From assembly GCA_940337035.1 (NCBI GenBank), contig OW679203.1:30079495-30143494 (forward strand): 64,000 bases of DNA, read 5' to 3'. The translations under genes and the position numbers were made by a program. Position 1 is the stretch's first letter. Each line of letters opens with the position of its first letter. This document shows, piece by piece, positions 1-10,449 of this stretch. The notes beneath the pieces are model-generated. The model saw only the letters and a program-made list of their open reading frames with translations. It made no database searches and had not been told where the DNA came from. This DNA is from Agriotes lineatus. Its lineage: Eukaryota; Arthropoda; Insecta; Coleoptera; Elateridae.

Positions 1-890
1 CTAGGAAAGGTATTTTTAGCAATCTCTCAATAACAAACATGATTTGGATTTATATTTAGCAAACACATGTCTCTACCATGGCAAAACAAAGCAAAACATT
101 TTAATGGTAGGCCTAGCTTCCTTTATATTAACCGGTTACATTTTGTGCTTCCTATTCCTTTAGCTCTTTTTCCCGCACGAAGGAACTTCATCTCTTTGCA
201 AAAATTTCGTCCTTTAGTTACCACACCTTCCTCACCTGAGACTTGTGTGCTTGAGGGCTCTCTTTTTGTAAGTGGTTCGAATTCAGATTACCCTTGAAGC
301 CCTATCGTCAAATCGGTAATCTACCTGCAGTCGAAGATTGCTACGCAAAACTGCTGTTTATACCTGGCGTTAACACTTGACATACCCTTGAGGCTCATCG
401 ACAGGGTTTCTTGCTACGTCTGCTTACGACTTGGTGAATCAGCTACAAAAGCTCTGTTGCACTCTGCTCTATTATTTTCATGCGCCAAGACATTAAATTT
501 CGTCTAACCTGCAATATGAGATTCTTTTTAGTGTTAGTGTTTCCGCTTTAGATTTTAATGTATTCTGCAAATATCAGATTTTCTTTATAATTACATAGAT
601 AATGGCATAACGTAATAGTTATCTATATACAATAAATCGTTTAAATTGTAAACAGTCAAAGATTACATTTCAATTGCGGATGGGTCACACGTACAATTCA
701 AGTTGGTGTTACTTGTAATTTGGCTCTTGTGAAACGATTCAACATGAACCTTGTAATTAATTTTGAACTTTCAATTCATGAGAGTTACCAAATAACACGA
801 TTTAACTAAACTCAATTTAATTTCTCTACTTGCAAGATATTGCGTTAATTAAGTCGCTTTCCCCAATGTATTGAAATCGATGGCGATTTA
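1..890. other. AT-rich stretch, no gene seen
   Basis: I see no supportable gene. The only frame over 60 codons (67-297, 76 codons on the plus strand) resembles no family I know and starts in low-complexity sequence. A weak direct repeat is visible: a block beginning acccttga near 289 recurs near 383, and the word gattgctacg near 337 is partly echoed near 410. No promoter or splice pattern stands out. Confidence 0.5.
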
Positions 891-891
891 A

Positions 892-1155
892 GATTTTTTT
901 TAATGTATTTTTTTTACTTTATTTTATTTTGCACTCAGCCAACAGCCGTTGGGCCAATTATAGGAGTCACTGTACATTTTATGGGGACTTATGACAACCG
1001 GTACCAACTATATCCGTGACAGCCGTATCACGAGGCGCCGAGAGAAGCAGCCGTGGAACTCCCATCCAAGTTCTGACCAGAGAGAGCGTTGCTTAACTCT
1101 GCTGATCGTACGTGGACGCTTGTTCAAGCTACACTACCTGGAACCACGCACATGC
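892..1155 (-). mobile_element. 5S rRNA-derived SINE-like element (SINE3 type)
   Basis: Read on the minus strand, 1059-1135 follows 5S ribosomal RNA. The block 1086-1107 gives gatcagcagagttaagcaac, matching the GATC..CGAAGTTAAGCA internal region. The block 1059-1078 gives ggtcagaacttggatgggag, matching the box C region of 5S genes. These two blocks form the internal RNA polymerase III promoter of 5S genes. The match fades beyond 1050, where a non-5S body follows. It ends in an A-rich tail, seen as a T-rich run at 891-930 on the plus strand. A 5S head, unrelated body and A-rich 3' end is the architecture of SINE3 elements. The 5' limit is uncertain, because 1135-1200 may also belong to the unit. 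It could instead be an isolated 5S pseudogene, but the tail argues for a retroposon. Confidence 0.65.
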
Positions 1156-1199
1156 CGGGATATATAACGTTCTGCTTTGAACCAAGATCTTGGCGTCTG

Positions 1200-2025
1200 T
1201 AAGAAATTTTTCCAAATTATTAACAACACTTGAATGGTCCTGCATTTGAGGATTTTGTGTCAAATTCAACCGAAACCCAAAATTTGATATTGTCCTATTA
1301 AGATATTTATGGTGATGTTTTGTTCTGGTTTGTCGTGTTTATTTATTTTTGTGTATGTTAAACAGAGCATATTTATGGTTATAAATTATACTAATTCCTT
1401 ATCTATGCCTGCGAATTTTATTTGTGCCGTTCTCTTTTTTAGTGATTGGTTAGTCTTTGGGCAAAGTACGATCAGTGTGACGGTAACATAACTCGAGAAA
1501 ATGACTTTCCTACCATTCTCTCTATAACTAATGTGTTTTCTTTACGTTGGTCAAAGAATAACGCTTCAATTCCAACTCGACAACTTTTTTACGCTTTTTT
1601 GTTTGCCCCTGACTTTGGTTTTATACGCTTCATTCTCCAAATAATTAATCGTTAGTCACACTCTTCATATCTGTAAGAACAGCTGATCCTATTCTAGCAG
1701 CAGCCCTATCAGAAACCATTTATCAATTACACATTTTAGAAAGTGTTTGTAACTGGGTCATCATTGTTTTAGTCTAGTTTTAAAGTGGAAGGCATATTAG
1801 GCACAAGAATAGGACTACGAAAGGCCCTTTTTGATGAAATTCTGTTGTGCTATGCTCATATTGATAACATTTAAACGAAACTGTCGAATTAAAAAAAAGT
1901 GAAAGCATTTGCAGACGATAAAGATTTTCTTTTGAAAAAAACATAATAAGCTTTTTATTAGAGTGAATTTAAGCAACTTTTGGTCACTATTCAACTAAAA
2001 AATTAAAGATATGGTTTTTCAACCT
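1200..2025. other. no gene seen
   Basis: Two short overlapping plus-strand frames (1309-1491, 60 codons; 1446-1655, 69 codons) lie in T-rich sequence and resemble nothing I recognise. Nothing else is supported. Confidence 0.45.
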
Positions 2026-2029
2026 ACAC

Positions 2030-2305
2030 TGCTTATTGGTTTTTTATATTTGTCTTCATCTTGTTCTTCTAATTTTCTCAATATGTCACATCTGCCTCTT
2101 TCTACTACTATCTAGCCATATGCGAAATGCGGAGTATATAAACTGTCAGATTGATCATGCCTTTACATTTTTTATCCTTTCAGAGCTTCAATCAAATAGA
2201 TTTTGAATAGAGCAAACGATAAAAACCACCCCTGTCGCAATCCCTTTCTAACCTTAAACATTTCTAAACTTTGAACTGCTTTTATAAAATTTGGGTAGGG
2301 GTAGA
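2030..2305 (-). pseudogene. LINE reverse transcriptase fragment (RTE-like)
   Basis: On the minus strand this piece reads through the central palm of a non-LTR reverse transcriptase. The run VRKGLRQGWFLSFALFKIYL near 2250-2190 matches the family block (V.GLRQGCPLSP.LFNIYL). Downstream, the same strand has HFAYG followed by a stop where FADD is expected. It is then followed by DILRKLEEQDED, which fits the segment after the catalytic motif. The second catalytic aspartate is therefore lost and the frame is broken, so the copy is dead. Only about 275 bases remain. It abuts the gypsy fragment at about 2305-2315, so one element was inserted into, or truncated against, the other. Confidence 0.75.
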
Positions 2306-2309
2306 ATAG

Positions 2310-2580
2310 AACCCTTTTGAATGTCTTTAGTCAGTTCGTAGGAGGTTTGGTCAGTATAATAAAATCCTTGTTGGTAACATTCCAGGAGTCCAAAGAATTT
2401 TTTGATTTCTTTTTGAATCGTTGTAACTGGATAATTTTGTATGGGGTTTATCTTGTTGGGATTTGGTATAACTTCTTCTGGAGTTACTGTGTGTCCGAGA
2501 TATGCTTCTTGACGCAGGAATTTGCTTCTATCTAGTTACATTTTTAAATTGGTTTTTATGATTCTGTAGCGTACCAAGGT
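2310..2580 (-). pseudogene. Ty3/gypsy pol fragment: end of reverse transcriptase (part 2)
   Basis: The minus strand encodes the thumb and connection region of a gypsy-type reverse transcriptase. Visible pieces are SKFLRQEAYLGHTVTPE (family: C.FL..EV.YLGH.I) and IKKFFGLLECYQQGFYY (family: LRSFLGL..YYR.FI). A stop falls just before the first of these. It continues the piece at 3345-3905, from which it is separated by an inserted LTR-like block. The low-coordinate end runs into a LINE fragment near 2310, so RNase H and integrase are absent. Confidence 0.8.
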
Positions 2581-3323
2581 AATTGACTTAAAAACGCCGG
2601 TCGTGCAAGGGATGGTCATAAATCTACCCAAACTTGACACTAAGTGCAATTCTAAATCAACTGAAACTTGACATTAAGCGCAGTTCCAAATTTGTAAACG
2701 TCAGTGCTTTCTAAAACGTGAGTGAAGAATGATCTATAAACGTCAGTGCGACATATGCCAACAAAAAGTGTTAGAACCCAAAGGTGATTTGTGTCTCCAT
2801 CAAACAATGCGGACTAACTCGTCAAAAACGTCAAAGTATAAATTCGGAAAACAGCAGGAAGGATGTCACAACCGTAGGAGCACCCAATAACAAAAAGAAG
2901 GGTTACGTAAATACCCTGGTGACCCAAATGTCCACAGCAATGACCAACCCTTGGACACAATAGAGTTGTAAATTCTTGAATATGAAAGAAGCCCATGCAA
3001 TTTTATTATCGGAGGTAGCATCCCAAACTTGTCTGTCACAATAGAGCGAAGGGTGCTATTGTATCAGGAAGAATGGACGGGGCTCCTGCCATTCAAACAG
3101 TGGTTATATAAACTGGGGTAGCCTAGTTTTGGAGATCAGTCGTCCCAGATCAACGCGATCGCCTCACGTATTTGTATTTTATATTTGCATTTGTGTAATA
3201 TTAACGAATGTGTACGTGTGTATATTTGTTTATTTCTTTAAAGTTAAAATAAAGGAAGGTTATTGTTTTCCATAAACGTGTGTATTTTACTGAACTAAAT
3301 TCTACAGTAAAAATTGCTACGCA
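2565..3323. mobile_element. LTR-like insertion inside the gypsy reverse transcriptase
   Basis: About 0.75 kb of unrelated sequence splits two collinear minus-strand reverse transcriptase pieces. The block opens with tgtagcg at 2565 and closes near 3306 (ctaca) or 3323 (gctacgca), giving TG..CA ends that are short inverted repeats. On the plus strand it looks like an LTR: a TATA-like ttatataaac near 3103-3112, an initiator-like cagtcgtcc near 3137, and a polyadenylation signal aataaa near 3248. The first third holds direct repeats. A unit beginning aacttgaca occurs near 2631 and 2665, and aaacgtcagtgc occurs near 2696 and 2737. I could not find a clean target duplication and about 25 extra bases remain on the right. 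It is best read as a solo LTR, with edges approximate. Confidence 0.55.
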
Positions 3324-3344
3324 TCAAATAAATTGGCAAATAAT

Positions 3345-3905
3345 AACCAAAAATCTATTAAACACCTTACGTAATCCAGTGTTACGTTCTGAAAGTGAAG
3401 TAAACTAAATAAGGTCGTTCAAATATGATATATATTGGTTATTTGTTAGTCCTTTTAATACTCGTAGGTTGATCATGATTCTTTAAAACGCAACAAAACT
3501 GTTTTTAAGGCTAAAGGGTATGCGTAAGAATTTTAAATGTTTGTCATCTGTAGGGGGGGGGCAGACTTTTCTTTGTCTTCTGGGTCAATTTCCTATGGAA
3601 GCTGGAAGCTACGTCACCGGTGGTAATATATTGGGTTCGTTCTAGTTTATCTAATATGGGGATAGGAAACTTATCTTTCGTTATATCTTCAGTCAATATT
3701 CGGTAGTCACCTACTGTTCACCACCTTTGTTGTTCTAAATCATGCACTTTTTTTAGTACAATCTATATAGGTGCATTCCAAAGCGATTCACTAGGTTTAT
3801 TAATATTGTCTTTTAACATTTTAGCCATTTTGGGTTTCAACTTCTTTTTAAAGATATATGAATAACGATACTCTTTCGTAAATACGAGTTCGTTATCCAG
3901 AATAC
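3345..3905 (-). pseudogene. Ty3/gypsy pol fragment: fingers and palm of reverse transcriptase (part 1)
   Basis: The minus strand carries, in order: FTKEYRYSY near 3880; MAKMLKDNINKPSESLWNAP near 3800 (family: ML..GII.PS.SPW.SP); a GDYRILTEDITKDKFPIP stretch near 3705 (DYR.LN..T..D.YPLP); KFLRIPFSLKNSFVAF near 3520 (F..MPFGL.NAP..F); and YLNDLI near 3425 where YLDDII is expected. The first catalytic aspartate is replaced by asparagine. At least three stops and several frameshifts are present, including one at the nine-G run near 3553-3561. The frame ends near SERNTGLRKVF at about 3365, just before the LTR-like insertion. The identification of gypsy-type reverse transcriptase is secure; the exact lineage is not. 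Confidence 0.85.
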
Positions 3906-3964
3906 ACAAGAGTCCGGGTCGTTAGTCAAGCGGCCCTCCTACTTTAGAGATAAAAGCTGTAAAG

Positions 3965-4416
3965 GGACAAAAGATGGCAAACGTATGCAGGGAAAAGTAA
4001 GAAAATTATAAGCAATAAAATGCATTTCACCCTGTTCCTTTAGTTCAAAAAACGAAAATTATGTGTAACTAATCTATCTCCACCTCAGTTAAACAACAAA
4101 CTATCAGGAGTAATCGAATTTCTTAGTTTATGCGACACCTCAAGTAATATTAATTTCGTTGTCGACTCGAGCGCAAACATTTCAGCCATGCCAAAACGAC
4201 TGGTTAATAACAATTTATTAAAATTTGTGAATACTGTTTCTACAAAGAAGGTTTTAATGGCAGATTCGTTTCTTTTGCCTATTGAAGGGACAGTAAAACT
4301 TAAACTATCGTTTGATATATTTCCACGACAAATTGAATCATAATGTAATAGATGTCGATCTGCCCCTCTTAGGGCGTGATTTTATCAAGTTCTTTAAATT
4401 AATTATTAATTTTAGG
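3965..4416 (+). pseudogene. LTR-retrotransposon protease fragment, opposite strand to the adjacent reverse transcriptase
   Basis: The plus strand encodes a retropepsin-like aspartic protease. The active-site region reads FVVDSSANISAMP at 4155-4193, where the family has D[ST]GA. The distal motif DLPLLGRDFIKFFKLIINF at about 4357-4413 matches the LPVLGRDFL..F block at the end of gypsy-type proteases. The two motifs are in different frames, so there is a frameshift near 4325, and the active-site glycine is serine. The copy cannot be active. It points toward higher coordinates while the neighbouring reverse transcriptase points toward lower ones. The two are therefore either different insertions or one element broken by inversion. 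I see no zinc knuckle in the upstream part, 3965-4140. Confidence 0.7.
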
Positions 4417-5190
4417 CACACCTCTGCATCTACAAGCCAGCATTCACTTGCACCACCCATTTTCACAAAATTTACATTCGCAAAACTGCAAAGGTCTTGC
4501 ATGTACCATCCTTTCGTATGCATGCAACCTTGCACCACCTTTTTCTAAACGTTTATTTCATTTCCCTTGCATAGCCCTTGCCACCTTCTTTTGGTGACGC
4601 TGATATTGGAGCTGCATGCAAACCATGTAAATTCACATGTAAAACTGCATATAAAGCACGTTCTCGTGCAATCATGCACTTCCGCCTCGTTCTGGCGCAC
4701 TTTTGTTTTATAGCCACTTTTGCAACCTGCTATCGCTGCGCATGTAACTTAACGGCCTGTCCTACTTAGAATTTTGCAGAGACTAAGGAGTTCCAACCCT
4801 AGCAAGGGATCAGGACTTTGACCATATGACCAAAGCAGTCGGTGTCTAAGGTACCTGGTACTCTGCATGCCTAGGCCTTGTCCATTAACAAACAAACAAA
4901 CAAACAAACGGCCTCAGTCGGATCAGTGCATGTGCCAATCACTCATGCTCGGCCACGTATCGTCCTCAGACACGTCTTCACCAATTACTATGATACAACT
5001 TGCACCCATGCAACCTCAATCAAACGCATCGGTCGCTTGTCTACAACGGGAGGGCATGCACGCACTGCTGCATCGGCAGGTGCTAACATACTTAGGTCCT
5101 TTTAAGTTTGTCAGCGCAGAAATAACTACAGGTCACTGGAAGACATTGCCGGTACAGCCAGTTTTATTCGGCTGATCCAGCCTACCTTTT
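4417..5190. other. TGCA-rich unexplained stretch with a CAAA microsatellite
   Basis: This block is unusually rich in ttgcac, gcatgc and tgcaac words. The 11-mer cttgcaccacc occurs at 4447-4457 and 4529-4539, and cccttgc recurs near 4563-4572. A short (AAAC)n microsatellite lies at 4889-4910. Overlapping frames of 102 and 75 codons (4867-5175, 4878-5105) run across the microsatellite and resemble no protein I know. Its position between a protease fragment and a purine tract suggests it is the degraded interior of the plus-strand LTR element. Confidence 0.4.
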
Positions 5191-5344
5191 ACATCAAGCT
5201 TCCACGCTTCCATGTGTTGATTTGTTTGTTGCTTATATTTTTTTACTTTTTTATGCATACGCTTACCATTTTTTCTCTCTTTCCAGCTTTCTTCTCTGAA
5301 GTAGGGCGAGATACTTGATCAAAAACCCAGACACGGGTAACCAG

Positions 5345-5450
5345 TGGCAGTGTATGTATAGTGTTAAGTTATTGTTATTTATTGTTACTACTTTTTTATT
5401 ATTATTTGTTATTGTTACCGTTATTGTTATTGTTATTATTTATTAAGGAT
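5345..5450. repeat. TTATTG low-complexity repeat
   Basis: Degenerate run of ttattg and ttgtta units, about 100 bases, interrupted by T-rich spacers. A shorter run of the same motif is at 62518-62560. It is a simple-sequence repeat with no evident function. Confidence 0.75.
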
Positions 5451-5552
5451 TGTTGAAAAGGTCCAGGAGGTTTTGTAGCTAATTCTAATCCTGCTAATTT
5501 AATCTGGGATTATATTAGTTTTCCTAGCTGGCCTCCCTCCTTACGTTTCTTT

Positions 5553-5720
5553 TATAGGAGCGAGGGGGGGGGGGTAATGTTGTGCGTGCGTCACCTATTT
5601 GGATGTTATTAAGGTGGCGTTTCAAGCAAAATACAAAAACAAGTTTATTATATTGGTTTTGAAAGCAAGACATGTTTTATTCGACCTCTATAAATAAGCG
5701 AATATACTGTAATATATCTT
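5553..5720 (+). mobile_element. candidate purine tract and 3' LTR start of the plus-strand retroelement
   Basis: The purine run aggagcga followed by eleven G (5557-5574) resembles the polypurine tract that primes plus-strand synthesis in LTR elements. It is followed within a few bases by tgttgtgcg, which could be the TG start of an LTR. About 110 bases later is tctataaataagcg (5687-5700), a good TATA box, as expected for an LTR promoter. The protease fragment lies upstream on the same strand. I could not find the CA end of the LTR or a matching 5' LTR, so this stays tentative. Confidence 0.35.
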
Positions 5721-5869
5721 ACAGTACTTGTTGTGTAGGTAAGACTTGTATGGATGTATGATTACAAGGTTGGCCAACTGGTTGACCAGAATTTCTTCTC
5801 ATACAGTCATGGATTTAACGCATTTACTGTTTACTGCTGTATAATTTCTTGTTTCAAAGAGTGTACAGT

Positions 5870-8800
5870 ATAAATTAAGTCAACGGACACCTGTACTCTC
5901 GCTTCCCATGTAAAATGGGACTATTTTTGTTTTTACATGTTAAGTGTTCTTCTTCGCTTTCGTAAGAGTATCTTGACATTTAAATTCTCCTGGAAGTTTT
6001 AAGATGACGAAATAGCTACTGATAAAGTCAGTGTTAAATCTATATTATTACTAAGGTTTAGCAGTCATTTCACTTCTGTTAAATAGATGAAAACTTAATT
6101 CTAAAATTTAATATTTTTGCTGAAATTTGATTAGTTTATTTTCTGCTGGGATGGCCACTTGGAAGCGATGTTAAGTCTTTACTTGGAACAGAGTTGTAAT
6201 TTGCTCGATGGTGGACGAAGTGCTGACATACAGAGTTACCTGAAATCTGTGGTAAATTTCCTCCATCCGTACGACTGCACCAGGATTGATTGACGAAAGA
6301 TAATTAGAAAAAACAGTATCAACGTTCCCACCTGTGTTGGCAGATAATTCGCCATTGTGCAAGCAACACTAGCACTTATTCTGTTTATTATTTAAAGCAC
6401 GTTTGCCATTTTTATTCGAAAACTTGTAAAAACGTAGATTTTCACATAGATGTAACATATAGATCTGCTCTGAATACATACTGAAAGTGATTTTCTATTG
6501 ACTGATTAAAACCACTCTATTTGAACAGGATACGTAGTTGAAAACAGCAATTATTATTTGCTTACCACAAATGTCGCGTTAATTGAAATTCTAACTACTA
6601 CAGACCACTATAAATATACTGGAATTATCTCTTTGATGTTAATTACATTTCTGTTCATTAAGATAAATTGTTTTCAGTATGCAGCGTGTCCGGTTTATCG
6701 CATGTCGGAATGAGGTTTCAGAATGGACAAAATTTGTCCCTCTAAATATATTTTTTTAATTTTACAATTACAGACACTTATTGTAGTTTTTGTTGCAGGT
6801 GAGTTCTTATGGAAATGACCTTTATGTGCACGTGCGCACCTGAAGACAAGCAAACAAGGTAGGAAATAATTTTTTAAAGATAATTTAACCTTTACATGAT
6901 CTAAATCTATAATTATGGTCGTGGTTAAAAATATCCCCACGGCCACGAATAACTACAACCAAAGGCTGTTCAGTTTTAATTACAATGACTCCGGCAGTAG
7001 AACTCTGGCCAGTAGCTAATAAACAAAAGCCCCCACTCGTGAAGGACTTTAAAACCGTAACTTCATAACCTATGTTTTTCTTTAAATATCCGTACGGCAA
7101 GTCTTGTAGGTTGTTTTGGAGGTTCACAAAGTCGACATAATAAAATAAAGACAGCTTTCGGACCAACTAAGTTTATTAATTTGACGTCAACAGCCGCACC
7201 GAAAGAAACGCATTAACAACTGAGCAATTTTCGAATGAACATTGGTGTATGGTCCCTTTAACGAAAACAATCGCATACAAACGTATGAAAAACACAAGGT
7301 GGCCTTATGGGGGAATCCCAGTTTACTACATGCAACACGCATAAAAAAGGATTGCGAACCGGGCAGTGTGTTTGAAGAGCGGCAAGACAGCTGCAGCTCA
7401 GGATGGTAGATGGCGTTAATACGAAGACGGCGAGGCATCAATATAGAGCAATAGTGGTAAAAGCAGTAACGTGGTTGTGACATCCGGTACAGAATCGAAA
7501 TAAAGTTTCCGATGCCCCAACGATACGAGAACAAAACTTGACAGATAAGGTTATGCTTGAGACGCTTCTCGATCCGGCTAAGAAGTCAAAAGCGCATGGT
7601 ACAACATAACGTGATGGTAGGTACTCCTCGTACCCTTCGAGTTCCTGTGCACAAATTCAACGCATATTTTTTCATCGGTATAAAGCCAGCGATGGCGTCA
7701 ACTTTTCAATTTAATTAAATATAAAAGGTTTAAAGCATCTGTCTTCGCATGCAGGTGAATTAAACTTGAAGCATTATAGTATACACAGAGAAACGAAGTG
7801 AAACACTTGTTAAGGTCAAACGGCTACTGAAATGTAGTTTAGGGATGGCGCATAACGTGAAAACAGTCGGGTCACGCTGGGTCACGGAGGTCCCGCCGTG
7901 AACGTGAGTAATATTTGCAAATAGGGCCCTGAACGTGAGTAAAAGTGAATAAAAATTTGCAAATATTTAGTAAGGAATAAAAGACTGCAGGCTGTTAGGT
8001 TAAATGCCTGTATTAGTAGTGGCTGTGGACCCGTCAGAGTGTCTTAAATTGACAGTTTCCTTCTAAGAATTTATTACTGGCGTGTCTCGTTGAATTAATG
8101 CGTGATTTCTCGTACTGCCTTGGCTTCTCCTAGATGTTCGTGGTTAAGGATGGATTGGTTTGCCCCATGTAACAAAGTTAGGCGCAATATGACCGCTGAA
8201 TTCGAGCCGGATGCGTATTTACTTTAAGAAAATCTTGAGTATATTAGTACTTTTAGCACTTTACGTTGGTAACTTATAATGATTTTGTTTTGTTTATTCG
8301 TCATGATTACGCTTGCGATAAAAATAACATAAAAAAAAGCTTTACCAAGATTTGTCGAGGTTCGTATTCTACCACTTTGGCTGTAGGATTAATAAATCCA
8401 GCGATTGTTTGGCGCTCCGATTCCTCGATTCTTATAGTTGAAGAGTCTAGATTTGGGAAAACGTCTATAGTACGACGGACTTGATATGAGACTAGCGTTG
8501 TTTTGGGCTAAGTTGCTTACTCGAGTTGGCGGATCGACTTGGGTTCATCCTTTAGATACAACTACTCGAGAGATTAGCCGTGCGACGAAATAGAATTTGT
8601 GTCGATTTTGTGTCATGGGGCTGTTCACATATGAGGACTATAGAACAATGAGTCGATAATTAACTGATGTAGGTACATAACTGTACTCCAACGCTGTTTA
8701 TTAATATGTAACGTTATTATAAGGACTTCGCTACTAATTAACTGGAGGATTTTGCTGCATTTTTCTTCTTTCGTTTACTTGGCGGTTTGCTGTCCTTTCT

Positions 8801-10440
8801 TCTGAATTTACTTCTCTTTATTGTGCTCTGTTGTTGTAAATAGATTGATTCTATGATGTTGCTCCAGAACCAGAGCGAACTTGGGCTGGAGACGTAGGAT
8901 AAGCGGGGGAAGTAATTTGTTAATATAAATATATTTATTTGTAACCCAATTCAAAGTGCATAAGCTGGCCTTGCAAAAGTGCAATACTCCGCCAATCTCG
9001 ATTCATAATGAGTAATGATACACCCCAAGTTTATGGGTATTTCTAATGTGTATCGCTCTGTTAATTAATCAAAGCGTAAATTGGTATCTGCAAACATAGT
9101 GTGATTAATTTATGGATATGAAATTGGATTCACTTTCACTCCTGTATCTTCAGATTTTTTAATTGAATTTAACCTTTACCTTAATCAACAATATTAAAAG
9201 CTGCCAGTGTAAATACACCGTTATGGATTAATTATTTACCCGATTACATCGATTTCAACAAATATCGCTTGAATTATGTTTTGTTATTATTATAACCAAC
9301 TGTAGTTTATCTGAGAGCCTTTAACAGTTAACGCGATTTTGAACCTTTATTGTAAGTCACAATAGTCAAGATAATAACCGGATCTTTCAATTTAAGTTGG
9401 CAAGTTTATGTAATAAATAAATTGGTATATACTATATCGATTACTGGAAACCATCCCTGCCTTCGGGAATTAGCTAGTCGGCCCCATTGAACGTCAACTC
9501 GCTATTTAATTTGCATTGAAGTGCCATATGAAGGTCTTTCGTTTTAGTCAGTTTATTTTAATTTGCTATTGAATATTGAAGCGTTCAGTGATTAAAGAAG
9601 TTAGAGTCTTGTAAGACACTATTATACATAATATTCAGAGGTCATCTCTGAATTCGAATAATATAAGTTTTTATATTTTATTTCAACTGGGGGATTATTT
9701 TCAGCGTTGTGTAGTTATTAATTGACAATGTTTTCGATTTACTTTCTTTATATTATTAAATAGAATCAGTTCCGGCCGTCGCAGTTTTTTCGGCTAAAAA
9801 CACTTCTAAGATTTGCTAAAAACTAATTATTGGGTGGATTAAGTTTTTTTTAAATCTTTACTCAACACCCTCACCTAACAGTAGAAGTTCCCTTTCTCCA
9901 ACGGCTGAAAGAACGTCTAAGCAGTAAACATGTGTAGCGCAATTTTTAAGCTTTGATTTAGTACTTATATTTTATTCTCTATCAATAGTTTTTTGCAAAT
10001 ATTGATGCAAGCCTTAAAGTTCTGCAGATTTGGAATCCAAGTTTCTTTATTTAATTCTTTAAATATCTTACAGTTACAATAGATTGCTCAATCGATACCC
10101 AAAGCCGGTATACCTGATGTTGTTTAAGGAAAGCTTCACAAAATCTCATACTTAATATGTTCCATCCCTAATTTTCCGTTCCATCAATGGAATCAGAAGC
10201 TTTTACTAGTAAACCTGTACGCATAACTTTGTTTTGGCGAGTCTTATAAATACGTCAGATGTTTTTCTGAGAGTGCAAAACTTGTGTAAGCCGTTCTCGT
10301 TGTGAACGAAGAAACCTTTTATTTCAAGTTCCTGCTGATTTCTTAAATATTCCCTGTAGGGATACTGCGGCAGAAGATTCTCAAACAAACTACTTTTTGT
10401 AGGAACATTGATTTTGTTTCGCGGCTAACTATTTCCTGGA
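5870..10440. other. long AT-rich stretch, no gene seen
   Basis: No frame here resembles a known protein. The longest are minus-strand frames at 7187-7534 (115 codons), 6885-7166 (93) and 6695-6946 (83), which lack family motifs and overlap one another. A short direct repeat is present at 7899-7965: gaacgtgagtaa with tttgcaaata occurs twice about 30 bases apart. The rest is unremarkable. Confidence 0.45.
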
Positions 10441-10449
10441 TTTAAATAG

